Source: an uncultured Flavobacteriales bacterium (GTDB lineage Bacteria; Bacteroidota; Bacteroidia; Flavobacteriales_D; Sanyastnellaceae). From it: DNA of 11,561 nucleotides. Positions 1-6,616 of this stretch are shown here, in pieces. The stretch's first letter is position 1; the number at the start of each line of letters is the position of its first letter. Both the position numbers and the translations under genes were made by a program. A model generated the notes under the pieces. It ran no database searches. It was not told the DNA's origin and saw only the letters and a program-made list of their open reading frames with translations. Location of the stretch: the NCBI GenBank assembly GCA_937897625.1, contig CALCNZ010000376.1:1-11561 (forward strand), given 5' to 3'.

Positions 1-1
1 A

Positions 2-2269
2 TGCAATGCTTGTTTATCGGACATTCCAGGTTGTACCAACCCTTCAGCTTCGAACTATGACCCAGCGGCTACCATAGACGACGGTCATTGCACTTTCACA
101 ACTACGTTTAACGTAGACATGAATTGCACCGACCCATTCACCAATGTATACATTACGGGTCCTTGGTGCGGATGGTGTGGAGCTGATACCTATAACATTT
201 TAACAGATGCAAACGCTGACGGTATTTACAACGTTTCATTGGAATTAGGTGCCGGTAATGTTGAATATAAATACATGGTAGATAACTGGGCTTCTCAAGA
301 GAATTTGATCGACGATGTTCAGAGCGGAGGAACTTGTGCTCCAGTTACAGACGGCTCTACATATGCGAACAGACAAATTGTAGTTGGAACAACAACCAAC
401 GACGTTTACGGAAGATGTTCAGCTTGTCCTGGATTGCCTCCTAGCACTTGCGATATTCTTACACTAACATTCGATGATGCAAGTTCCGTAAGCGCTTGGC
501 AAACTGTTGCAGATGCAACGCTTCCAGAAGCTACTTTGGTTTGGGACGCATCCGGAGCACTTTCTCTTAGCGGTTCTAACACCTCTGCTTCAATTGGAAA
601 AGCATACATCTTCCAATACGTAGACAACGCCGTAAACTACAACGGATATTCAAACGTTGAATTGGCATTCGATGTATTGGCAACTTCTCCACTTGTAGGA
701 ACTGCCTTGCACCTTCAAACTGAATTCGCAGGTACAGGTGTTACCAACACCTTCGACCTTCAAAATGCAGGTATCAACGGCGCTACTTGGACACACTTCT
801 CTTACACCTTCAGCGGTGTTGCAGCGGCTTCTTATTTCCGCATGCACTTCAACATGGCTGCCGGAGCATTCGTTGGAGCAGGTGGAACAATCTTAGTAGA
901 CAACATTCAAATCAATTGCTTCACTCCAACAGTTGTTCTTGGTTGTACAAATCCAGCAGCAACTAACTACAACGCTGCTGCTACTCAAGACGACGGATCT
1001 TGCACTTTCGCAAATACCTACAACGTAACATTCCAAGTGGACATGCAAAACGTTACTGGATTCACAACTCCTGAAGTAAACGGAACATTCAATAACTGGT
1101 GCGGTGGATGCGCTCCAATGACAGATGCAAACGGAGACAACATTTGGGAATTAACTATTCCACTTGCTGGAGGTTCATATGAATTCAAATACGCTTATGA
1201 TTCTTGGGCTGGACAAGAAGCTTTAACAGCGGGAAGTTCATGTACAACAACGAACTTCGGTTACACCAACAGAACCCTTAACGTGAACGCAGACGTAACA
1301 CTTCCTGTGGTATGTTGGGCAAGTTGCTCTAGCTGTGTTCAAACGCCAGTTACCTACAACGTAACATTCCAAGTAGATATGCAGAACGTAACTGGATTCA
1401 CAACTCCAGAAGTAAACGGAACTTTCAACAACTGGTGCGGTGGATGTTTCCAACTTACAGACGCAAACGGCGATAACATTTGGGAAGGAACCACTCAACT
1501 TGCTGCTGGTACCTACGAATTCAAATATGCATACGATGCATGGGCTGGTTCTGAGCAATTGAATCCTGGAGATGCTTGTACCATTACAACCGGTGCATTT
1601 ACGAATCGCGCGCTAGCTATTACTTCAGATCTTGTTTTACCAGTTGTATGTTGGGCTAGCTGCGCAGATTGCGGCGGAACAGCGGCTCCTGTAAACGTTA
1701 CATTCCAAGTAGATATGCAATACGCTTTGGGTCTTGGTTTCACTACTCCTGAAGTAAACGGTACATTCAACAACTGGTGTGGCGGTTGCGCTCCTATGTC
1801 TGATCCAGACGGAAACAACATCTGGGAAATTACTATTCCTTTAGTTCCTGGAACATACGAATACAAATTCGCTTACGACACTTGGGCTGGACAAGAAGCA
1901 TTGACTGACGGTTCAACTTGTACCATCACTACAAACGGCTTCACCAATCGCGTTATCACTGTATTCGATGCGGAAACCCTTATCGCAGTATGTTGGGAAA
2001 GCTGCACATTGTGTCCAGATTTCGTAGAGGAAACTTCAAACACATTGTCAGTTTATCCGAACCCTTCAAACGGAAACATTCGTATCAATAGCAACTTAGC
2101 CCTTCCATACAACATCGAAGTATTCGATCTTTCTGGAAGAAAAGTTCAAGACATGAAAATGTTCCAAAACAACACTGAACTTCATTTGGAAAACCTGTCG
2201 AAAGGTGCTTACCAAATCAGAGTTTCAAACAGCTACAATAGCGTTCGCGAGACCGTTATTATTCACTAA
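2..2269 (+). CDS. Secreted modular carbohydrate-binding protein with T9SS C-terminal sorting domain (5'-partial)
   Basis: The frame is open to the left edge, so the ATG at 119 is internal: the upstream 39 codons continue the same protein and contain a GCTNPSASNYDPAA motif that recurs at 941-1003 as GCTNPAATNYNAAA, both ending in DDG.C. Visible modules in order: Cys/Asp-rich linker (29-91), a diverged binding module (98-427), a beta-rich region resembling a jelly-roll carbohydrate-binding domain (449-919), a second linker, three close copies of the first module (1019-1336, 1355-1672, 1691-2014), and a T9SS type A sorting domain (about 2033-2266, YPNPSNG and FDLSGRKV). The repeated module has a G.FNNW...D..G.W...I.L..G.YE(F/Y)K(Y/F)AYD pattern, like the E-set starch/glycogen-binding (CBM48/AMPK-like) fold. 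From family knowledge the tail directs export across the outer membrane. No catalytic domain is visible; one could lie upstream. The stop overlaps the GH16 start, suggesting a shared polysaccharide target. Ligand specificity is inferred only. Confidence 0.88.
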   Translation, partial: CNACLSDIPGCTNPSASNYDPAATIDDGHCTFTTTFNVDMNCTDPFTNVYITGPWCGWCGADTYNILTDANADGIYNVSLELGAGNVEYKYMVDNWASQENLIDDVQSGGTCAPVTDGSTYANRQIVVGTTTNDVYGRCSACPGLPPSTCDILTLTFDDASSVSAWQTVADATLPEATLVWDASGALSLSGSNTSASIGKAYIFQYVDNAVNYNGYSNVELAFDVLATSPLVGTALHLQTEFAGTGVTNTFDLQNAGINGATWTHFSYTFSGVAAASYFRMHFNMAAGAFVGAGGTILVDNIQINCFTPTVVLGCTNPAATNYNAAATQDDGSCTFANTYNVTFQVDMQNVTGFTTPEVNGTFNNWCGGCAPMTDANGDNIWELTIPLAGGSYEFKYAYDSWAGQEALTAGSSCTTTNFGYTNRTLNVNADVTLPVVCWASCSSCVQTPVTYNVTFQVDMQNVTGFTTPEVNGTFNNWCGGCFQLTDANGDNIWEGTTQLAAGTYEFKYAYDAWAGSEQLNPGDACTITTGAFTNRALAITSDLVLPVVCWASCADCGGTAAPVNVTFQVDMQYALGLGFTTPEVNGTFNNWCGGCAPMSDPDGNNIWEITIPLVPGTYEYKFAYDTWAGQEALTDGSTCTITTNGFTNRVITVFDAETLIAVCWESCTLCPDFVEETSNTLSVYPNPSNGNIRINSNLALPYNIEVFDLSGRKVQDMKMFQNNTELHLENLSKGAYQIRVSNSYNSVRETVIIH
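1019..2014 (+). repeat. Three tandem copies of a six-cysteine binding module inside the modular protein
   Basis: Copies lie at 1019-1336, 1355-1672 and 1691-2014, each about 106-108 codons, joined by 6-codon linkers. Every copy has the same six cysteines: two in NNWCGGC, one about 44 residues later, and three in a closing CW.SC..C. This suggests conserved disulfides suited to an extracellular protein. The first 31 residues of copies 1 and 2 are identical, although their DNA differs at 8 of 93 positions. Copy 3 has a two-residue insertion (MQYALGLGF in place of MQNVTGF). A more diverged fourth relative lies upstream at 98-427 and has only five of the cysteines. The array most likely arose by internal duplication. 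Confidence 0.85.
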
Positions 2270-3294
2270 TGAAATTTAAACTTCTATTGTTCGTCTTTGC
2301 GTGTGGCTTCGGCCATGCGCAAGGGCAAACATGGAACCTCATCTGGTCCGATGAATTCAATGGTTCTGCCATTGATGATTCTAAATGGACGCACGAGCTT
2401 GGTACAGGTGATTGGGGTTGGGGAAACAACGAACTTCAGTACTACACCGCAAGCACAAACAACAGCTTTGTAAGTAACAGCGAACTTCACATTCTTGCCA
2501 AAGAGCAAGTCATAAATACAAGCAATTATTCTTCGGCGCGAATTGTAACGAAAGATAAATTCTCTTTTCAATACGGAAAGGTAGAGGGTAGAATGAAACT
2601 GCCAGCCGGACAAGGGCTTTGGCCTGCGTTCTGGATGCTTGGACAAAACATTAGTTCTGTGGGTTGGCCACAATGCGGCGAGATTGATATTATGGAGCAC
2701 GTGAGCAACAACTCGTACGTAAACGGAACAGCCCACTGGAACAACAACGGTCATGTTTATTACGGAGGATTGTACAACACGAACATTGCAGACTATCACG
2801 TCTATTCCATCATTTGGAACGCATCGTCGATTCGCTATTTTGTAGATGGAAATATCTATTACACACAGAACATTTTAAACAACGTTAACAGCACTGAAGA
2901 ATTTCACAATGACTTCTTTTTCATTTTGAATTTAGCCGTAGGTGGAAATTGGCCCGGAATCCCCGATGCTTCAACCGTTTTTCCAGCAGAAATGGTGGTC
3001 GATTACGTTCGTGTTTATCAGCAAAACACCATAGGAATTGAAGAAGAAACGACACAAGAAATTAATTGCTATCCAAATCCCGCAAACAATTTATTGAATG
3101 TCGTTAACCCCTTTACCTCACCTACTTTCATCTGTAAAATCTACGCTTTAGACGGTAGAATTATTCACACCGAATCTTCTCAAGACCGCACCGCGCATAT
3201 CTCTTGCGACAACTGGTCAAACGGCATTTACTTCGTGGAATGCACCAATCCTCAAGGTCAATCTTTAAAAAAGCTTTTCTTAATTCAGGAATAG
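2269..3294 (+). CDS. Secreted GH16 beta-glucanase (laminarinase-type) with T9SS sorting domain
   Basis: The 341-residue product begins with a signal peptide (hydrophobic to about residue 17, cleavage probably near HAQGQ). A GH16 domain spans about residues 22-251. It contains WSDEFNG at the start, GLWPAFWMLG at 117-125, the catalytic signature GEIDIMEH at 137-144, and closes with VVDYVRVYQQ. By family knowledge, E138 is the nucleophile, D140 the assisting residue and E143 the acid/base; the ExDxxE spacing is the beta-bulge form seen in laminarinases. Expected reaction: endo-hydrolysis of beta-1,3 (or mixed 1,3-1,4) glucan outside the cell. Residues 265-341 are a T9SS type A domain (CYPNPANN, IYALDGRII, SNGIYFVE). 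The ATG overlaps the upstream TAA by one base (TAATG), implying translational coupling with the modular binding protein. Exact substrate (laminarin, lichenan or other) cannot be settled from sequence; the GH16 assignment is firm. Confidence 0.95.
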   Translation: MKFKLLLFVFACGFGHAQGQTWNLIWSDEFNGSAIDDSKWTHELGTGDWGWGNNELQYYTASTNNSFVSNSELHILAKEQVINTSNYSSARIVTKDKFSFQYGKVEGRMKLPAGQGLWPAFWMLGQNISSVGWPQCGEIDIMEHVSNNSYVNGTAHWNNNGHVYYGGLYNTNIADYHVYSIIWNASSIRYFVDGNIYYTQNILNNVNSTEEFHNDFFFILNLAVGGNWPGIPDASTVFPAEMVVDYVRVYQQNTIGIEEETTQEINCYPNPANNLLNVVNPFTSPTFICKIYALDGRIIHTESSQDRTAHISCDNWSNGIYFVECTNPQGQSLKKLFLIQE

Positions 3295-3300
3295 GAAGAT

Positions 3301-3385
3301 TCTTCGAAAGGTCCTACGGAAGGTCTTGCGAAGCACCTTTGGGAACAACCTTGCGAAGCACCTTTGGAAACAACCTTTGAAAATC
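3301..3385. repeat. Tandem array of ~12-bp units between convergent genes
   Basis: The 95 bp between the GH16 stop and the end of the convergent thioredoxin-like gene are almost entirely short repeat. Units of 11-13 bp can be read as CTTCGAAAGGT, CCTACGGAAGGT, CTTGCGAAGCAC, CTTTGGGAACAAC, CTTGCGAAGCAC, CTTTGGAAACAAC, then CTTTGAAAATC. At a larger scale 3325-3349 and 3350-3374 are a 25-bp direct repeat with one mismatch. Several units hold a tiny dyad with a 3-nt centre (CTT-CGA-AAG, TCC-TAC-GGA, CTT-GCG-AAG), similar in style to the array at 6570-6741. No canonical hairpin followed by a T tract is visible, so a terminator role for either gene is possible but unproven. Confidence 0.75.
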
Positions 3386-3389
3386 TATC

Positions 3390-4571
3390 TCAACGATTCA
3401 ACTCTTTTTCAATAGCATTTTCAATCTCCTTCGTGTGCTCTGTGTAATGCACTCCGGTTCCCGGGCCATAGAAACCCGTCCAAACCTTTTTCACCTTCCC
3501 ATCTTTTCCTACAAGTATTAATGTCGGAAATGACATCACGTGATTCAATTGTGAAAACACAACGGCGGCAGACTTCTGTGGCGAATCTCCACCAGTTCCC
3601 AAATAAACCGGATACGGCAAAGCCATTTGTTTGGCTTGCGATTGAATTCGTGTGAATGAAATTTGCTTGTCCGTTCCTCGCTCGAACGAAACGGGAACCA
3701 CCTGCAGCCCTTGCGCAGCGTACTTTTCAAACATCGACTTCACAAAGCGCGATTCGTCGGTGCAATTCGGACACCACGTTCCCATAATTTGAACCAAGGT
3801 TACTTTGCCCTTCCAATCTCTCTCACCGAATGAACGTTCGGTCTTAACATCTGAACTCACCTTTAGTTTCAACACATCTTTCGGATCCTTCATCCACGTT
3901 AACTCGTCGGCTTTACGCAACTGGAAATTCGCGTCAGCTTCACCCGTGAACTTTCCGAGATAATGCTTTCCACTCATGAATATCCCATCAATCTTATTCC
4001 CTTCTAAATGACCCGCCAAATAGAACAAATGCGTTCCGTCAAATGCAGACAAATAAAACTTACTGTTGTCCAACGGCTCTCCCTGCAAGTAACGATAGTC
4101 GCCTGTTTCAGTCAATACCGTTCCATAAATTCTGAACTCTTCCTTCACAACAGCCATGTCCAATATTGCTGGAACAGTGTCATCTTCAAAAACAATTTTG
4201 TACTTGAAATGGTCAGGAACATGAAACTTCGTGTCGAAGTCACGCGTCCTGTTTTTCATTATTTGAAAAGGAATGCGATAGTCTCCTGTGCGCGTTGGAT
4301 CTACCCACTCGCCGGTAAGAATACCCTTCTCTTTTTTCCCTTCAAAATAAGTATTGAAAAGAGGAAGAATCGACTTGAAAGTCGAGTCTTTTCCCCATTT
4401 AATTTCAATTGGAATGCGCTCTGCGCCGTTCACTATTTCCCACTGAACATCGGTCTTCAATTCAATGCGACAAGGAATGCTTTTGTCTTCAACTTTAAAC
4501 ACAATCAAATGCGATTGCGAAAAAATACTTCCGCTGAATACAGCGAAAAACAAGAGCATCCAGGCCTTCAT
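3390..4571 (-). CDS. Exported thioredoxin-fold (TlpA-like) protein
   Basis: The 393-residue product has an N-terminal signal peptide (hydrophobic residues 4-17, cleavage probably after IFSQ). A long beta-rich N-terminal half (about 20-235) resembles the accessory regions found before TlpA-type domains in Bacteroidota, but I do not recognise a named family. The C-terminal thioredoxin/AhpC-TSA-like domain (about 240-393) contains LVQIMGTWCPNC at 259-270, with redox cysteines C267 and C270, VVPVSFERG at 291-299, and the cis-proline loop SFPT with P349. The WC..C motif fits a periplasmic thiol-disulfide oxidoreductase or disulfide reductase; the partner is unknown. Its ATG overlaps by one base the TAA of the upstream aldehyde dehydrogenase, so it is probably translated from the same mRNA, starting at the promoter near 6137-6165. 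Why a cytoplasmic dehydrogenase and an exported redox protein share a transcript is not evident. Confidence 0.88.
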   Translation of the reverse strand: MKAWMLLFFAVFSGSIFSQSHLIVFKVEDKSIPCRIELKTDVQWEIVNGAERIPIEIKWGKDSTFKSILPLFNTYFEGKKEKGILTGEWVDPTRTGDYRIPFQIMKNRTRDFDTKFHVPDHFKYKIVFEDDTVPAILDMAVVKEEFRIYGTVLTETGDYRYLQGEPLDNSKFYLSAFDGTHLFYLAGHLEGNKIDGIFMSGKHYLGKFTGEADANFQLRKADELTWMKDPKDVLKLKVSSDVKTERSFGERDWKGKVTLVQIMGTWCPNCTDESRFVKSMFEKYAAQGLQVVPVSFERGTDKQISFTRIQSQAKQMALPYPVYLGTGGDSPQKSAAVVFSQLNHVMSFPTLILVGKDGKVKKVWTGFYGPGTGVHYTEHTKEIENAIEKELNR

Positions 4572-6115
4572 TATAAATCGAATTTAATTCCTTGTGCCAA
4601 TGGCAACGATGTCGAATAGTTGATGGTGTTCGTTTGTCTGCGCATGTAATTTCTCCAAGCATCTGATCCGCTTTCGCGTCCACCACCTGTCTCTTTCTCT
4701 CCACCGAATGCACCGCCAATCTCAGCACCACTGGTTCCAATGTTCACATTTGCAATTCCGCAGTCTGAACCTTCGCAGCTCAAGAAGCGCTCTGCTTCAC
4801 GCATGTTGGTAGTCATAATGGCGCTCGACAATCCTTGAACAACGCCGTTTTGCATTGCAATGGCTTCGTCCAATTCCTTGTACTTCATGATGTATAAAAT
4901 CGGAGCAAACGTTTCGTGTTGAACAATTTCCAAACTGCTGTCCTTTACTTCCGCAATGCAAGGCTTTACGTAACATCCGCTCTCATAACCCTCGCCTGTT
5001 ACAACGCCGCCTTCTACCACGAAATTCGCACCTTCAGCTTTTGCCTTTTCAATCGCTTTCAAGTAGGTATCAACAGCCATGGTATCGATCAACGGACCAA
5101 CGTGGTTATTTGAATCCAACGGATTTCCAATTCGAATCTGTCCGTACGCAGCAACCAACTTCTCTTTCACTTCGTTGTAGACACTTTCGTGAATGATCAA
5201 GCGACGGGTTGAAGTACAACGTTGTCCAGCAGTTCCCACTGCACCGAACACCGCACCAATAATGGTCATCTTCAAGTCGGCATTCTCTGTTACAATAATG
5301 GCATTGTTTCCACCCAATTCCAACAAAGACTTTCCGAAACGCTCTGCCACTTTTGCTCCAACAATGCGACCCATGCGGGTGCTTCCTGTTGCTGAAATTA
5401 AAGGAACTCGTGTATCTAAAGTCATCATCTCTCCCACTTTCACATCACCAGAAACGATCGAAGAGATTCCTTCTGGAAGGTGATTCTCTGCGGCGATTTC
5501 GTTCCAAATATTTTGACAAGCAATTGCGCAAAGCGGTGCTTTCTCAGATCCTTTCCAAATACAAACATCTCCGCAAATCCAAGCCAATGCGCTGTTCCAA
5601 GCCCATACTGCTACTGGAAAATTGAACGCTGAAATAATTCCAACGATTCCAAGCGGATGCCATTGCTCGTACATACGGTGGCCTGGACGTTCACTGTGCA
5701 TAGTTAATCCATAAAGCTGACGAGACAATCCAACAGCGAAATCGCAAATGTCAATCATCTCTTGCACTTCACCCAAACCTTCTTGAAGGCTCTTGCCCAT
5801 TTCATAGCTCACCAACATTCCAAGCTCTTGCTTGTAATCGCGCAGGCGATTTCCAAACTGACGAACAATTTCGCCGCGCTTTGGAGCCGGCATTAAACGC
5901 CACGTTTTGTAAGCTTCTAAAGCAGTCGCAACTACTTTTTCATAATCATCTTTTGTGGTGGTTTTCACCTTCGCGATTTCCGCTCCGTCTACTGGAGAGA
6001 AAGAGGTAATTAAATCTCCATTCGAGAAAAAGTTTTGTCCTGTGCTGGTTCCAAGATTTTCCGCTTGAATTCCCAATTTGATCAGAACATCTGACATATC
6101 CATAGCATTGCTCAT
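4571..6115 (-). CDS. amaB: ALDH7/antiquitin-type aldehyde dehydrogenase (alpha-aminoadipic semialdehyde dehydrogenase class)
   Basis: From the ATG at 6115 the protein is 514 residues and full length for NAD(P)-dependent aldehyde dehydrogenases. The frame is open to a TTG at 6154, but that extension runs through the promoter -7 element at 6137-6144, so the internal ATG is preferred; ATGs 4 and 6 codons later are also possible. Family residues seen, numbered from the ATG at 6115: N165 in SAFNFP, K188 in WKGSEKAP, the nucleotide-binding GSTRMG from 244, E266 in LLELGGNN, and catalytic C300 in GTAGQRCTSTRR. Features specific to ALDH7 are PAPKRGEIVRQ, the ISAFNFPVAVWAWN region, SGAEIGGAFGGEKETGGGRE and the C-terminal PLAQGIKFDL. 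Known role of this class: oxidation of alpha-aminoadipic semialdehyde in lysine catabolism, and of other aldehydes, in the cytoplasm. No other lysine-degradation gene is in the window, so substrate is inferred from family; the symbol follows the Pseudomonas homologue. Confidence 0.93.
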   Translation of the reverse strand: MSNAMDMSDVLIKLGIQAENLGTSTGQNFFSNGDLITSFSPVDGAEIAKVKTTTKDDYEKVVATALEAYKTWRLMPAPKRGEIVRQFGNRLRDYKQELGMLVSYEMGKSLQEGLGEVQEMIDICDFAVGLSRQLYGLTMHSERPGHRMYEQWHPLGIVGIISAFNFPVAVWAWNSALAWICGDVCIWKGSEKAPLCAIACQNIWNEIAAENHLPEGISSIVSGDVKVGEMMTLDTRVPLISATGSTRMGRIVGAKVAERFGKSLLELGGNNAIIVTENADLKMTIIGAVFGAVGTAGQRCTSTRRLIIHESVYNEVKEKLVAAYGQIRIGNPLDSNNHVGPLIDTMAVDTYLKAIEKAKAEGANFVVEGGVVTGEGYESGCYVKPCIAEVKDSSLEIVQHETFAPILYIMKYKELDEAIAMQNGVVQGLSSAIMTTNMREAERFLSCEGSDCGIANVNIGTSGAEIGGAFGGEKETGGGRESGSDAWRNYMRRQTNTINYSTSLPLAQGIKFDL

Positions 6116-6136
6116 AAGTTCATTTATTTTAGAATG

Positions 6137-6165
6137 CAAAGGTACAACGCGCAATTACATCAAAA
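6137..6165 (-). promoter_or_regulatory. Promoter for the aldehyde dehydrogenase/thioredoxin unit
   Basis: On the minus strand, 6144-6137 reads TACCTTTG, an exact match to the Bacteroidota -7 consensus TAnnTTTG. A TTTTG that could serve as the -33 element lies at 6165-6161, 16 bases upstream, slightly shorter than the usual spacing. Transcription should start about 4-7 bases past the octamer, giving a leader of roughly 15-18 bases before the ATG at 6115. That leader is A-rich (AAAATAAATG) with no Shine-Dalgarno sequence, which is normal for the phylum. Confidence 0.7.
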
Positions 6166-6170
6166 GATGT
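6157..6170. promoter_or_regulatory. Candidate operator: short dyad between divergent promoters
   Basis: ACATC-AAAA-GATGT is a perfect 5-bp inverted repeat with a 4-base centre. It lies between the two oppositely facing -7 elements, overlaps the putative -33 element of the minus-strand promoter and ends two bases before the -7 element of the plus-strand promoter. A protein bound here could affect both units. Such a short dyad can occur by chance, and no regulator gene is present in the window. Confidence 0.35.
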
Positions 6171-6172
6171 TT

Positions 6173-6180
6173 TACCTTTG
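6173..6180 (+). promoter_or_regulatory. -7 promoter element for the metal-associated gene cluster
   Basis: TACCTTTG matches TAnnTTTG exactly and is identical to the octamer of the divergent promoter at 6144-6137. It ends only four bases before the ATG at 6185, so the predicted transcription start falls on or next to the start codon and the mRNA would be leaderless. No clear TTG -33 element is seen 17-23 bases upstream; a bound activator may substitute for it. Confidence 0.65.
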
Positions 6181-6184
6181 AAAT

Positions 6185-6616
6185 ATGCGGAAGCTAACCC
6201 TGATCTTTCTTTTGGGCTTTTACAGCTTAATGTCTTTCGGTCTGGAAGCCAAGCTGCACTTCTGTTGTGGGAAATTACAAGCCATTCATTTTTTCGAATT
6301 CGGAGAGGAAGAACACGACCATTCGCATTCCCAGCACAAAGGATGCTGCCATTCCGAAGGCTGCATGCAAGATGTGCTCATAGCCCTTCATTACGAAAGC
6401 GAACACGAACAATGCGAATCTCCTTCTGCTCCGCAATTATTTGCGGCTACACCTGAGCCTACTTATTTTTTATTTTATGTTGAAGGAAAATGCCAATCGG
6501 CAGACCCTCAACCGACATCATTCGTTCGAATACTTTTTGAGCGGTATTCTCTTTTCTGTTGCAGAAAAGTCCCAACGGGATCTGTCCGCAAAGCGGATGT
6601 ATCCCAACGGGATTAA
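6185..6616 (+). CDS. Small exported His/Cys-rich protein (HYC_CC_PP-like), C-terminus running into repeat array
   Basis: The 143-residue product starts with a signal peptide (LTLIFLLGFYSLMSFGLEA). It then has HFCCGKL at 25-31, an acidic/His stretch EEEHDHSHSQHKGCC at 41-55, HSEGC to residue 60, and CC at 125-126. The order H-[YF]-C, a central CC and a Pro-rich C-terminal part matches my recollection of the HYC_CC_PP family of small Bacteroidota proteins next to metal-related HMA and TonB-receptor genes; this is memory of the family, not a search. The His/Cys content suggests binding of copper or another soft metal in the periplasm. It is the first gene after the TACCTTTG element at 6173. Residues 129-143 (VPTGSVRKADVSQRD) are encoded by the hairpin array from 6569 onward, so the original stop may have been lost or displaced. 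An overlapping frame at 6441-6632 is read as a shadow. Confidence 0.75.
   Translation: MRKLTLIFLLGFYSLMSFGLEAKLHFCCGKLQAIHFFEFGEEEHDHSHSQHKGCCHSEGCMQDVLIALHYESEHEQCESPSAPQLFAATPEPTYFLFYVEGKCQSADPQPTSFVRILFERYSLFCCRKVPTGSVRKADVSQRD

Noticed and set aside
2284..2799. 171-codon minus-strand frame
   Set aside because: It is antisense to the GH16 catalytic domain and has no family features.
4008..4619. 203-codon plus-strand frame
   Set aside because: It lies antisense to the thioredoxin-like gene and the end of the aldehyde dehydrogenase, has no recognisable domain, and both minus-strand genes have clear motifs across it.
6116..6154. N-terminal extension of the aldehyde dehydrogenase from a TTG start
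   Set aside because: The extension covers the TACCTTTG promoter element and adds 13 residues not typical of the family; the ATG at 6115 fits better.
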